A stretch of 64,000 nucleotides of DNA from Corynebacterium capitovis DSM 44611. GTDB lineage: Bacteria > Actinomycetota > Actinomycetes > Mycobacteriales > Mycobacteriaceae. The translations under genes were made by a program, and so were the position numbers. Below are positions 8,265 to 17,657 of this stretch, piece after piece. Numbering within the stretch: position 1 is the stretch's first letter; the number at the start of each line of letters is the position of its first letter. The notes below the pieces were generated by a model that saw nothing but the letters and a program-made list of their open reading frames with translations, ran no database searches and was not told the DNA's origin. The DNA lies in contig NZ_CP047117.1 in NCBI RefSeq assembly GCF_030440535.1, positions 1,674,001 through 1,738,000 of the forward strand. Direction: 5' to 3'.

Positions 8265-9727
8265 AGTGAGCTAGCTTCTTCCTTACGGTCGCGCCGGCGT
8301 AAAACCAGCCCCAACGCGATAAGCAAAACCGCTATTGCGGTGATCCCGATTACGCCCGCACCTGTCGACGCCAGCCCGGCGCGCTGCCCGGATTTCTGCC
8401 CTCCCTGGCCGCTGCCGGGTTGACCCGATCCGTCCGGGGCCTCCGCACCCGAAGAACCTGACCTACCGGCGCTGCCGGGTACCCCGGAGCCTCCTGGCGC
8501 ACCCGTGGACCCGCCCGAACCACCGGGCCCGCCGTTACCTCCATCACCGCTACCTCCGTCATCGGCGGTAAAACACGCTTTCCGGCTGACCACGTTGACG
8601 TGGCTGGTGCTTGAAACGTCGACCGGGGTGCGCAACGCATCCATGCCGTCGGTGCGCAGCCGCGCGGTAGACTCCAGCGTGCCCAGAACCTCTCCCCTGC
8701 TCACCGTTCCCCAGGGCCCGGCTGCGTTGGCCTCAGCCGGGATACGGACCTCGAGGCGAGTACTGGGGTCGGTCAGGCGCGCCTTCGTCAGTGCCTCGCG
8801 CCCGGCCGGGGTGAGTGTGAAAGTGGCGCGTTCGTTGCCGACGACATCGACAGTGTAATCGGTCTCCTGGTTCAACTCGGCTGTCTCCCCCGCACGAATA
8901 AGTGTGAGCATGGGTCGAGTGAGCTTGACCACCGTGGTGGTTTCTCGGGTGCCGGGGAGGAGTGCCTGCCACCACGGGGCGCGCACCGCAACGGTGTGCG
9001 TGTCCCCGGCTGTCTCGAAACTGGGCGCCTCCGCGCCGGCATCCTGCGCCGCACGGACCACGACGGGATCGCTATGCCACTGCACCGTGTGCCCGCGCGA
9101 AAACTCGATGAACACTTCAAAGGTGGAAATGGTTCCGTCGGTGCTCGGATTCGGGGCGTTGAATGCGTAAGTGTATTCCAAGTAGGTGCCCGGCGCGGCC
9201 GCATCGAACCAGCTCGGCGAGTTGCATGCAGTCTGCGAATTGACTGCCACACCGAGAACCTGTGCCTTTGGCGCGACGGTGCGCGAAAGAGACCCGGAGA
9301 CCACGACGACGACTGCAGGCGAGTAGGAAACCCTGGCGTCGCGGGTTTCCGGGTTGTCGGTAGCTTCGACAAGGTAGACGCCTTGGGCGATCCCGGTGAA
9401 CTGCGCCTTGCCGCCCGAAGTTGCCGCCCGGGCAATTTCGGGAAACTCCGTTCCGCCGCGCACGAGCGCGGGGATGTCGAGCTGCCCGAGCTGCTCCTGG
9501 CCTGCTGCGGTAGTGGGATCGATGCCCTCGATGTGGCGCAGGACCACCTCACGGTCACCGATCTCCGCGAACCAGTCCGCCCCAACAGATTCCACGAGGT
9601 CGACTGCGATCGTGCCGGCCGCCTGCGCGTACGCCGTAGGCGCTGCGGCGGGCACCGCGGCCGGTGCGGCGAGCGCAAGCAACGCGACCGCCGCGGCCGC
9701 ACCGCGTCGTCTTCCACGTGGGATCAT
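8261..9727 (-). CDS. Minor (base-type) pilin with LASTG sorting signal
   Basis: 488 aa. The signal peptide ends near AYAQA. It has a prealbumin-like pilin repeat (GKAQFTGIAQGVYLVEAT) and a central domain with two cysteines (ACNSPSW, KACFTAD). A Gly/Ser/Pro-rich spacer at about 392-445 would span the wall, followed by the sorting signal LASTG (452-456), a hydrophobic helix and the tail RRRDRKEE. The non-LPxTG signal resembles LAFTG of C. diphtheriae SpaB, which anchors the pilus base. It lies between the major pilin and the sortase. Confidence 0.88.
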   Translation of the reverse strand: MIPRGRRRGAAAAVALLALAAPAAVPAAAPTAYAQAAGTIAVDLVESVGADWFAEIGDREVVLRHIEGIDPTTAAGQEQLGQLDIPALVRGGTEFPEIARAATSGGKAQFTGIAQGVYLVEATDNPETRDARVSYSPAVVVVVSGSLSRTVAPKAQVLGVAVNSQTACNSPSWFDAAAPGTYLEYTYAFNAPNPSTDGTISTFEVFIEFSRGHTVQWHSDPVVVRAAQDAGAEAPSFETAGDTHTVAVRAPWWQALLPGTRETTTVVKLTRPMLTLIRAGETAELNQETDYTVDVVGNERATFTLTPAGREALTKARLTDPSTRLEVRIPAEANAAGPWGTVSRGEVLGTLESTARLRTDGMDALRTPVDVSSTSHVNVVSRKACFTADDGGSGDGGNGGPGGSGGSTGAPGGSGVPGSAGRSGSSGAEAPDGSGQPGSGQGGQKSGQRAGLASTGAGVIGITAIAVLLIALGLVLRRRDRKEEASSL

Positions 9728-9757
9728 TGGGGCGTCCTTTCCGCGAACTGGTGTCTT

Positions 9758-11260
9758 TTAGGCGTTCTTGCGACGCAGCTGGTAGGCGGCGCCACCACCG
9801 AAGAGCACCAGGCCGATGGCGAGCATGGCCAGCATCGTGGTAGTACCCGTTGCAGGCAGCCTGCCGAAGATGTTGTCCTTGACGTCGTTCACCGTCGCGG
9901 TGTAGATCGGGCGGGCGGTGCTTGTGCCTCCGGGGGTCAGGGCCAGCGGGGTCGGATCCGGGTTGAGGAGGTACCCGGCCGGGGCCTTGGTCTCCACCGC
10001 ACAGTACTCCTGACCGCGGGTGAACTGCATGCCGAAGCCGGCAGCAGTGGAAACACTATTCGCCGCCACGGCCGTGATCGGGCCCGTTACCTTCTCCGTG
10101 CCGGCCTGGTTGGTTCCCACCAGCGGGGTGGAGTTCTCTTTGATGGTGTAGCGGTTATTGCTGGCTTTGGTGCAGCCGACGATGTTGAACTGTGCGCCGG
10201 CGGCAGCTGCACTGTCAACACTATCCAAGGTCTTGCGCACCTCGACGTCCACGTACTGGGTTGAAGTGGATGTGTTGTCACCGCCCTGCTGGCTCGAGTC
10301 CTCCGGCGTCGTCTTCACCGGATCCGTCGCGTTCGGAATGTAGACGTTGGCCTGGTTGTTCAGCTGCCCGTTGGCGGGGAGGCGCAGGACCTTCGCGTCG
10401 AAGACAACCTGGGCCGTCAGGCCGGGATTGTCCGCGCGCAGGCTGGCAAGTTTGGCGCGGCCCTGCCCGGTGAACTCGATGGCGAGCTTGTTATCTTGGC
10501 CAGACGTGACGGTGTAGTCACCGGCGGCGAGGGTCGCTTCGGCGCCATTGGTAACACCCGTGAGCGTGACCTGGGCGGAATCGGCCACGTACTGCAGCTC
10601 GGAAACCAACGGATCCTCAATGCGGAACTGTGAGATCGTCCGCGTACCGTCCCTTAGGGCGTCGCCGGCCGGCACGGGGGCCTTGATGGTGTAGGTGATG
10701 TTGTCGCCAACGCCGACGTTAGTGTCCACGGCGGACTTCGTGGGCTTGAGTTCCTGGTTCTTTGGGGAGATCGTCGGGTTGTAGTTGACTGTGCCGTCTT
10801 CCTCGATCAGCGGGACGGTAACAAAGAACGGCGCGGCGACGGTGTAGGAGCCGTTTTGCACCTCTGTGATGCGGTAAAGACCGACCGGGATCGAGGCCGA
10901 GACGATTCCATCGTTGTCGGTGGTGACAGTCTGCTCCTCCTCTACCGTAGCCGTAGCCCGACCGGCGATAATGCTCTGTGCCTCGGTCCACCCCTCAGCA
11001 GTGTTCAGCGGGCTGGCGAGCTTGATCATCTCGACCTTGAACTCAAAGCCACTCGGCGCGTTCTGCGTGGAGCCGACCTCACCGATACGCTTTTCGATGG
11101 TCAGGGTGGCCTTGGCGTTCAGGTCAATGCCAGATGTCGGTGCCGGTCTCGTTGTTGTGGTGGTCTCCTGGGCCACGGCCGGCATGAGAGCGAGCGGGGA
11201 GGCCGCCGCGATGGTCGCCGTGGCGACGAGCGCCAGGGTCTTGTGCGAAATGCGAGACAT
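9758..11260 (-). CDS. Major pilin (Spa-type shaft subunit, LPATG)
   Basis: 500 aa. The signal peptide is cut near LMPAVAQE. The pilin-motif lysine is likely Lys167 in YNPTISPKNQEL. The E-box is in YCAVETKAPAGYLL, where the Glu supports the intramolecular isopeptide bond. The sorting signal LPATG (468-472) is followed by a hydrophobic helix and QLRRKNA. A second domain (about 175-330) looks like the isopeptide-forming T/Q domain of shaft pilins. The tip gene lies 175 bp upstream and the base pilin 30 bp downstream, so shaft expression may have its own promoter. Confidence 0.92.
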   Translation of the reverse strand: MSRISHKTLALVATATIAAASPLALMPAVAQETTTTTRPAPTSGIDLNAKATLTIEKRIGEVGSTQNAPSGFEFKVEMIKLASPLNTAEGWTEAQSIIAGRATATVEEEQTVTTDNDGIVSASIPVGLYRITEVQNGSYTVAAPFFVTVPLIEEDGTVNYNPTISPKNQELKPTKSAVDTNVGVGDNITYTIKAPVPAGDALRDGTRTISQFRIEDPLVSELQYVADSAQVTLTGVTNGAEATLAAGDYTVTSGQDNKLAIEFTGQGRAKLASLRADNPGLTAQVVFDAKVLRLPANGQLNNQANVYIPNATDPVKTTPEDSSQQGGDNTSTSTQYVDVEVRKTLDSVDSAAAAGAQFNIVGCTKASNNRYTIKENSTPLVGTNQAGTEKVTGPITAVAANSVSTAAGFGMQFTRGQEYCAVETKAPAGYLLNPDPTPLALTPGGTSTARPIYTATVNDVKDNIFGRLPATGTTTMLAMLAIGLVLFGGGAAYQLRRKNA

Positions 11261-11435
11261 GGTGATTTCTTCCTTCCGAAGAATTCAAGTGGGATTCAAA
11301 TTGTGTGGTCGGGGCTCACCGCACCCCATTCCACTGGGTTAAGCGAGCGTGGTGGACTTGTGTTCACAGGTCTGTCGGAGACCGCCGTTGTTGCGTTACG
11401 ACGCTCCGAACAGCCTGCGGAGGTAACGGCGGCGT
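11261..11435. other. Intergenic region between tip adhesin and major pilin
   Basis: 175 bp between the stop of the tip protein and the start of the major pilin. It probably holds the pilin ribosome-binding site (GGAAGAAAT before ATG 11260) and perhaps a separate promoter for the abundantly needed shaft subunit. I could not assign a convincing promoter by eye, and no small ORF with a good ribosome-binding site is apparent. Confidence 0.3.
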
Positions 11436-14400
11436 TTAGCGCATTTCATGGCGACCTCCTTCCGCTGCGTGCTCAGGATCAACCTCGTCGTCTCGCCTCA
11501 GGTATCGCCACGCGCCGTAGCCGAAGATGAGTAGGCCCAGCAGGAGGAGCAGAACCAGGGTCTGCTGGCCGGTATCCGGCAGCAGAGCCCCGATGATGCC
11601 GGTCAGGCGTAGGGCGCCGTATTTGGCGTCAGCCTCTACCCCGCCCTGTACGCTGGCTCCATTGGCCGTGGCCGTGGCTTCGACCGTGCCCGAGTAGGAG
11701 AACGTCTTGTCCTTCGGCTCGTTGGAAATATCAACGCGGACCGTGCACGAAACACTTTCCGACGGCTTCAGCGACGCTCCGACGACAGAGCACGCGCTGG
11801 ATGGGATCAGGCCGTCCGGCCCGATCACAACGCCGCTGTCTGCGACCAACGCGATTCGTTCCGCGTTGCCACCAACCAACGCCTGGGGGGTCGCTCCGCT
11901 CGGCGCTGCACTGACCGTGCGACCGATGAGGGATTCCTCTTTCAGAGCGATGTTCGAGACGTCAAACGCACCGTTATTGGTTACCGTGTAGGTGATGTCC
12001 ATGTAGGCGGCGTTGTCGGGAAGAATGGCGCGGTCGATAACCGCCCCGGTCACGGCGCTAACGGGCGTGCCGGCGATCTTCTTTTCCACCTTCATACCGG
12101 GGAACCGGTTCAGTGCCGTCAGCGACCACTTGTCACCGCTGCGGGACGTGTCGTCCTTGGTCGTCGGGAGCACCGTGAACGACACGGAATTATCGCCGTC
12201 GTTGGCGGCGTTGACCTTGGCATCGATGAACGCGCCGGTATCAGTCACGCTCATAACGGGGTTGACCTTGTCGTTGCCGTCATCGGTTTCTGTGACCGCG
12301 CACGAGGAGCCGACGGGTACGCCCTGGATCTTGTGGGTCTTGCCCGCGGTGAGGGTGAATTCGTCGTTTTTGGATCCACAGTTGGCGTCGAAAGTAAAGG
12401 TCTTTCCTTCGCCTGCTTCGCCCTCGGACTTCTTTGTGAAGGCAACATCATAGGTCGCGCGCGGGTGGAAGAACGATGCGCCGATGACCAGCGTATCCGC
12501 TGTGGAGGGGGCGTCCGGAGCGACCTTGAAGTCGTAGGTGTACGTCTTGTCAGCCACGCTGGAGGGAGGGGTATCCGAAAGCGTGGATGTGCCACCGTAG
12601 TAATTATTATTCTCCCAGCGTGCGAAGCGCATAAATGGCCGGCGGTTTCCGGCGGTCACCTCGACCTCGCCGCGGGCGGCGAGCGCGGGACTGTCGCCGT
12701 AGGAAATGGTGCAATCCGTGCCGACGGGCAGGTTGACAATGCCGTCGCTACTCGGAGCACCGTTGCTCGTGGGCAGAGAGCCCGTGGTTACCTCGCTGCG
12801 GGGGAAGGTCTTCTCAATCGTTCCTGCCCCACCCGTCTTGCACGTAATTTTGGCGGTGTACCCGGCGGCCGAGGCACCATTGAGGTAACCGTCCTCGCGA
12901 AGCACCAAGCGCACGGGGGTCGTCCGGCGCGTCACAGTGTTGGTGAAAGAGAACACTTGTGGGTCAGTCGTACCCGGATCGGGGGCGCGGACCTCCGCAA
13001 CCGAGGGGTTGCCCGTTATTTGCAACTCTTGCGGGCTGCTTGTAGGCAGAAGCTCCTGCATGCGGCACAGCGAACCCGCGGGCACTGGCACGTTTTTCGA
13101 TGTGTAGGTCCACGTTGAATTATCGTCGCTGGACGAGGACGCGAAGTCACTCTTGCCGAGGGCAGAGGGAATGGTGTACCTGCCGTCGCTCAGCGAGCTC
13201 GTTTGGTACCCAATCGCCTTGCACTGCACCGCGAAGTTGAAGCGAGTGTCCTCGCCGATCAACTTTAGATCCTCGGTGCGTCCGGTTGTTGTTTTTTGCA
13301 GGGCTACGGGTGCCATCTCGTATCCGTAGTGGTTCGTCAACACGACGTGGTTGGCCGCAGCGTCGTCCACCGTCAAGACAGCCGGGGAGGTCGTCTTCTC
13401 TCCCTTCAGAGCCTGGTCAAACACGCTGTTTCCACCTGTGCGGTCAACCACCCAGTCCACGCTCTGCGGACGCAGGAAGGCGTTGAGGGTGTCACCCGTT
13501 CCGTCTTCCGTCATGGTCAGCTTGAGCGAGCCGAAGTGGTCACCGGTGATTGTGCAGTCGGCCCCCACCGGGACCCGCGGGAAATTTACACTTTCCTCGC
13601 CCTTGATCTGCATCGTCGTCGTGGACAGGACGGCGGTATCGCCTGTCTCGGGGTCGCGGCAGTCCAGGGTGAAGTTGTGCTTGTAGAGCGCGTCCTGCAG
13701 GTTTTGTTTGCTGGCTGCGTACTGCTCGCGCACGTTGCCGGGCATGACAGCGACCTTCTGCACGGTCATCGACGTTATGCGACGGGTGAAGGTGTTGACC
13801 AGCTCAACCGCATCCTCGCCTTCGCGAGCCACAAAGGTAGCTGCTGAGTTACCGGTAGCTTGCTCCTTATCATTGACCAAGATGCTCTTCGTCAAGGTGA
13901 TACCGACGGCAGTTGTCGTGTCGTCCTCGCTGACAGAACAGGTGGATCCCTCAGGTACGTTGTCCTGGGTAATTACCTCGCCGCGCTTAATGGTTCCTTT
14001 GAGAGAGACGCCCGGGGAGCCGTCGGGAAGAATACACGACAACGTGGCCGGGTATTCGCGGTCACGCTGGACCTGCTTACGCTGTTCCGAGATCAGGTCC
14101 TCGGTGGCGTCGAAGACCACGTTTTTTGTGACCTTGATCGTGGAGTTCAGGTAGTTGTAGGTCGCGGTTAGGCTCAGCGTTGAGTGGTCGCCGATGGTAA
14201 AAACCCCGCCGAGAGGTACCGCCGTCGTGCCGTTCGTGCCATCAGAGTAGGTGACGGTCATCGCGCGAGAAATCTTGAACGGATCACCGTTCGAGTTCGT
14301 GCGGGTACTGGTTTCGGTGGAGGTCTCAACGATCGTGCACTGGCTACCCTTGGGCAGAGTTGTGGCAGGGACGTTGAATTCCTTGTCATTAGTCGGCGTC

Positions 14401-17396
14401 ACCGTCTCTGCCACGATCGCACCCGTTGGGGTTGTACACGACAGGGAATAGCTCAACTCGTCTGACGGCATGAGGTACGTCTCACCGCCCATGTGCTGGG
14501 TGACGGTCAGGCCGTCGCCGACTGGCGTGAACGTATTGGTCACCGTCGCCGAGTTCGTCGCGCTCGACACCACCACCGACGCACTTTGGACGTTGCTGGA
14601 CCAGCGCACACCACCCGGCAGTGTCGGCTGGTCTTCCTCGAACTTGCAGGTGTTGCCGTAGGGCACACCCATCGCCCCGCCCTGGTCGTTGACCGCAGCG
14701 TTCGTCGAGGTCAGCGTGGTCGAGCCTCCCCCTGTGACGGTGAAGGTTCCTTGCAGCGAGATAGCACTGTTGCCCACATTCCGGGTACCGCAGTTGTAGC
14801 GCATCGTGAACGTCGACGGCAGCGTACCCACGACACCGCCACTGTTCACGATCTTCTGCACCGAGACGGTACCCAGGCGGTAGTCGAAGGTGTTCGTTAG
14901 AAGCGCCGAGTTCCTATCGCTTCCCGACGTCGCACGGACAGTGAGCAGCTTTGTCGTCTGCCCATGAGAGTTTTGCACCACCGTGGCGCTATCCGCGTTA
15001 TCCGACGCCTGGAACCGAGCGCCCACAAATCGGGTGTTCGTGGTATCCGCCGGGGTGTCCTCCCACATGTAGCAAGCGGACCCGACGGGGATGTCCTTGA
15101 TCGTGGCCGCAGTAGCCGTGGTGACGGTCACCGCCCCGGTGAGGGCCCTGTTGGCGGGCGTGGTGCACTTGTAATTGACGTTAAACGTCAGGCCGGCCAG
15201 ATCCGCGCTGTTCGCGGCGGTGCCGTCGTAAGCCTTGGTCAGAGTGATGTCACGCAGGTTGTACGAGTAGCTTGTGCGGAAGTGCAGCTCACCTGTCGCT
15301 CCCTGCCTCGCGGGCAGTGTGAAGTGGTAGGCGTTAGCGTCCGGCTGCACGGTCACGCCGCCGAACGTGACCACGCGGCCGTCGAAACGCACCTGTTCTT
15401 TCTGCTGCTCGGTCAGGTCAGTTAGGGGGCGCACGGCACAGTCTTGGCCGACGGGCACATTATCGACGCGCACGCTTCCACCGACAGACGTTCCCGTGCG
15501 TGTCAGCGTGAGCGACACCTCCTGCCTGCCGAGGTTAGTGGCTGAGCAGATGAGCTCGAACTTGTAGGGGGAAAGGTTGAAACCGTCGTCGACAGGCGCG
15601 CCTACGGTTTCCTTACTTATAGTCAGCGAGCCCGTGGCATAGTCGTAGCGGTTATACGCGTTGACCTTGTTAGTCGTGCCTACCCTGACCGTGTAGGAAT
15701 TATTGCCTTGATTCGGATTGGACGGCGCCGAAGTCGGGGTGGACGAGGGGTTCCATTGGAGGTCAAGGTTGCTTCCCGGAGGCGGAGCGTTCGACGCGGT
15801 CGTTTCCGTGACGGTGCACTGTGCACCGAGGGGCAGGGTGTTAACAGTGCTGCTCTGGCCACGCTGAAGGGTGACAGTCTTGGTCAACGCAACCGTGGGA
15901 TACGCAGTGCTGAATCGCGTATCGGACACCGTGATGTCCGTACACGAATACTGCAGATCGAAGGAGCGCAGCTGGAGGGCGGAGAAGTTCTGGGCGCTGC
16001 CGTCAACCGTTTTGTTCAGCTGCAGCTGGGCAGGCGAAAAGCGGCTTTTCCATTCCACGGAACAACTGGGCGAGCGTCCACTCGGGTCGGTGACAACGAC
16101 TTCGCTCCAACCTTCGGATTTGTTGTTATTGACCTTCACGGGGAGTTCAGAAGGCTCTGATCCGCTGGTAAAGGTGTGGGATGTACCGGATCCACCACCG
16201 TCGGTGAGCGTACAGGTCCACATGGGGATGTAGCGGTCGAGGGCCAGTGCCTTCTGATCACCCGCGGCGGCAGAACGGTAGACGACGGAATCGGTATACG
16301 CGCCGGGCGAGCCCGCACGAATAACCCCTGCCGTGTTCCCCTCGGTGACAGGAATCGGCGTGTCCACGGTGCCCTGGCGCAGGTAGACGGACATGCCCGC
16401 TGGGTCGAACGTAGTCTTCTGGCGGGTCGCGGCGTTTTCCAGGTCTTGGTTGTCCACCTTGACGGGCTGCTGTGGCAACGCAACGCGGGACATGTTGATG
16501 CCCATGACGAACGCTTGGACAGAGCTTGAGTACCCGCCTAAGCCCACGCGGACTTGCGTCGGGTTGCGCGTCTCATAAACCCACGTGCCGGGGCGCTCCG
16601 GTGGGTCGTGGATCGCACCAGGAATGCGGCAGGCGAAGCTCTTCGGCCCCGCTACCGCATCCGGCCATTCGATCGGTTTAACCACATTACCGGGGCCAAA
16701 GACTGTGTCATTTTTGTAGTTTCCGGTACATGCGTCCTGGTAACCGCTCGGGGTGATGCGCGAATAAGGCCCGTTGCTACCATCGGAAAGGATAGAAAGC
16801 AGTTCTCCAACGGACCCGTTTTGCGCCGTCGCCTCACCGTCCGCAAAGACCATTCCGAAGTCCTGTTCCTGGCCTTTTTTGGTCAGGCTGATATCCTCCG
16901 CGAGCAGCTCGAGATATCTCGTCCGGTTCGGGTTTGCCGTCGATTTCACGATGATCGGGGTTTTAGCGTCCCCAGAGTTGCGTGAAAACACGCGTTGACT
17001 GGTTGCGGCATCTCCGAAAGCGGAGTCCGTTGTCACGCGGTCGGACTGGGTAATGAACGTGCCTTTGTCTCCACCGTAGTTGACCACGGACAACTTCATC
17101 TTCAGCGTGTACGGGCCAATCGTCTTGGTCACCACTGAACCACTGGTCAGCTCGGCCTGGGTAAAGCTAAGCCAACATGTATTTCCCGCGTAGGGCTTGG
17201 CCAGATCGCCGCTGCGGTAGGAGCAGTCCGTCATGTTCCAGGAGCTGGCGGAGGGGACCGTTGCCTGGGCCTGGCTGGCGGGAGGATTGGAAGGAACCGC
17301 AACGAGCGCGAGGGCGACAAGAAACGACAAGAGAAACGCTACTTGCCGACACCCCCAGGCGCGGGAACGATATGACGCAGGAGCGAACATGGGCAT
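11436..17396 (-). CDS. Giant pilus-tip adhesin with about ten DUF5979-like repeats and LPDTG signal
   Basis: 1986 aa from ATG 17396 (MPMFAPASYR), with GGAAGG just upstream; ATG 17390 is equally possible. A signal peptide ends near PASQAQA. The N-terminal ~420 residues (NMTDCSYRSGD, CWLSFTQAEL) resemble a fibrillar CshA-like adhesin domain. About ten domains of roughly 110-160 aa follow, each with a first-strand Cys and a second Cys in variants of PVGxxC (PLGAQC, PVGQDC, PVGSAC, PKGSQC, PEGSTC, PVGADC). A DUF11-like domain precedes LPDTG, a leucine-rich helix and a basic tail. No von Willebrand A domain was seen, unlike many Spa tip proteins. First gene of the pilus operon. Confidence 0.88.
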   Translation of the reverse strand: MPMFAPASYRSRAWGCRQVAFLLSFLVALALVAVPSNPPASQAQATVPSASSWNMTDCSYRSGDLAKPYAGNTCWLSFTQAELTSGSVVTKTIGPYTLKMKLSVVNYGGDKGTFITQSDRVTTDSAFGDAATSQRVFSRNSGDAKTPIIVKSTANPNRTRYLELLAEDISLTKKGQEQDFGMVFADGEATAQNGSVGELLSILSDGSNGPYSRITPSGYQDACTGNYKNDTVFGPGNVVKPIEWPDAVAGPKSFACRIPGAIHDPPERPGTWVYETRNPTQVRVGLGGYSSSVQAFVMGINMSRVALPQQPVKVDNQDLENAATRQKTTFDPAGMSVYLRQGTVDTPIPVTEGNTAGVIRAGSPGAYTDSVVYRSAAAGDQKALALDRYIPMWTCTLTDGGGSGTSHTFTSGSEPSELPVKVNNNKSEGWSEVVVTDPSGRSPSCSVEWKSRFSPAQLQLNKTVDGSAQNFSALQLRSFDLQYSCTDITVSDTRFSTAYPTVALTKTVTLQRGQSSTVNTLPLGAQCTVTETTASNAPPPGSNLDLQWNPSSTPTSAPSNPNQGNNSYTVRVGTTNKVNAYNRYDYATGSLTISKETVGAPVDDGFNLSPYKFELICSATNLGRQEVSLTLTRTGTSVGGSVRVDNVPVGQDCAVRPLTDLTEQQKEQVRFDGRVVTFGGVTVQPDANAYHFTLPARQGATGELHFRTSYSYNLRDITLTKAYDGTAANSADLAGLTFNVNYKCTTPANRALTGAVTVTTATAATIKDIPVGSACYMWEDTPADTTNTRFVGARFQASDNADSATVVQNSHGQTTKLLTVRATSGSDRNSALLTNTFDYRLGTVSVQKIVNSGGVVGTLPSTFTMRYNCGTRNVGNSAISLQGTFTVTGGGSTTLTSTNAAVNDQGGAMGVPYGNTCKFEEDQPTLPGGVRWSSNVQSASVVVSSATNSATVTNTFTPVGDGLTVTQHMGGETYLMPSDELSYSLSCTTPTGAIVAETVTPTNDKEFNVPATTLPKGSQCTIVETSTETSTRTNSNGDPFKISRAMTVTYSDGTNGTTAVPLGGVFTIGDHSTLSLTATYNYLNSTIKVTKNVVFDATEDLISEQRKQVQRDREYPATLSCILPDGSPGVSLKGTIKRGEVITQDNVPEGSTCSVSEDDTTTAVGITLTKSILVNDKEQATGNSAATFVAREGEDAVELVNTFTRRITSMTVQKVAVMPGNVREQYAASKQNLQDALYKHNFTLDCRDPETGDTAVLSTTTMQIKGEESVNFPRVPVGADCTITGDHFGSLKLTMTEDGTGDTLNAFLRPQSVDWVVDRTGGNSVFDQALKGEKTTSPAVLTVDDAAANHVVLTNHYGYEMAPVALQKTTTGRTEDLKLIGEDTRFNFAVQCKAIGYQTSSLSDGRYTIPSALGKSDFASSSSDDNSTWTYTSKNVPVPAGSLCRMQELLPTSSPQELQITGNPSVAEVRAPDPGTTDPQVFSFTNTVTRRTTPVRLVLREDGYLNGASAAGYTAKITCKTGGAGTIEKTFPRSEVTTGSLPTSNGAPSSDGIVNLPVGTDCTISYGDSPALAARGEVEVTAGNRRPFMRFARWENNNYYGGTSTLSDTPPSSVADKTYTYDFKVAPDAPSTADTLVIGASFFHPRATYDVAFTKKSEGEAGEGKTFTFDANCGSKNDEFTLTAGKTHKIQGVPVGSSCAVTETDDGNDKVNPVMSVTDTGAFIDAKVNAANDGDNSVSFTVLPTTKDDTSRSGDKWSLTALNRFPGMKVEKKIAGTPVSAVTGAVIDRAILPDNAAYMDITYTVTNNGAFDVSNIALKEESLIGRTVSAAPSGATPQALVGGNAERIALVADSGVVIGPDGLIPSSACSVVGASLKPSESVSCTVRVDISNEPKDKTFSYSGTVEATATANGASVQGGVEADAKYGALRLTGIIGALLPDTGQQTLVLLLLLGLLIFGYGAWRYLRRDDEVDPEHAAEGGRHEMR

Positions 17397-17510
17397 GAGA
17401 CCTTCCGTGACGTAGATGTCCGAGGCCACCACACTTCGACACCCTGCCTGGCCTTTAACACTTGGACAACAGCCCAACTAGGCCATTACGCTGCCAGGAA
17501 TCTGCAGGAT

Positions 17511-17516
17511 TGTCAA
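17511..17516 (-). promoter_or_regulatory. Candidate -35 element upstream of the pilus operon
   Basis: A minus-strand TTGACA lies at 17516-17511, about 115 bp upstream of the tip-adhesin start. A matching -10 at standard spacing is not clear; TAATGG further downstream would need an over-long spacer. Reported as a weak candidate only. Confidence 0.25.
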
Positions 17517-17535
17517 CAGAAGACTATGCGTCCTC

Positions 17536-17556
17536 TAGGTTTTCGCCTGGAACCTA
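17536..17556. promoter_or_regulatory. Inverted repeat TAGGTT-N9-AACCTA upstream of the pilus operon
   Basis: A perfect 6-bp inverted repeat with a 9-bp spacer lies about 140 bp upstream of the tip-adhesin start, just before a minus-strand TTGACA. The size and spacing suit a dimeric regulator such as a LysR- or TetR-type protein. No regulator gene sits in the cluster, so one would have to act from elsewhere. Confidence 0.4.
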
Positions 17557-17657
17557 AACCAATCTTAGTTGACACGTCCCAGATAAAGAAAATGGCCTGT
17601 TCACGATCTCGCTCAGGTGGGATTTTGCTAGCAGATGTCGCCCCCCTGGAATAGAAT

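Noticed and set aside
7368..17396. Recent mobile island carrying the pilus genes
   Set aside because: No integrase, transposase, tRNA or flanking direct repeats. The single palindrome at 7318-7378 belongs to a dispersed family rather than to an attachment site.
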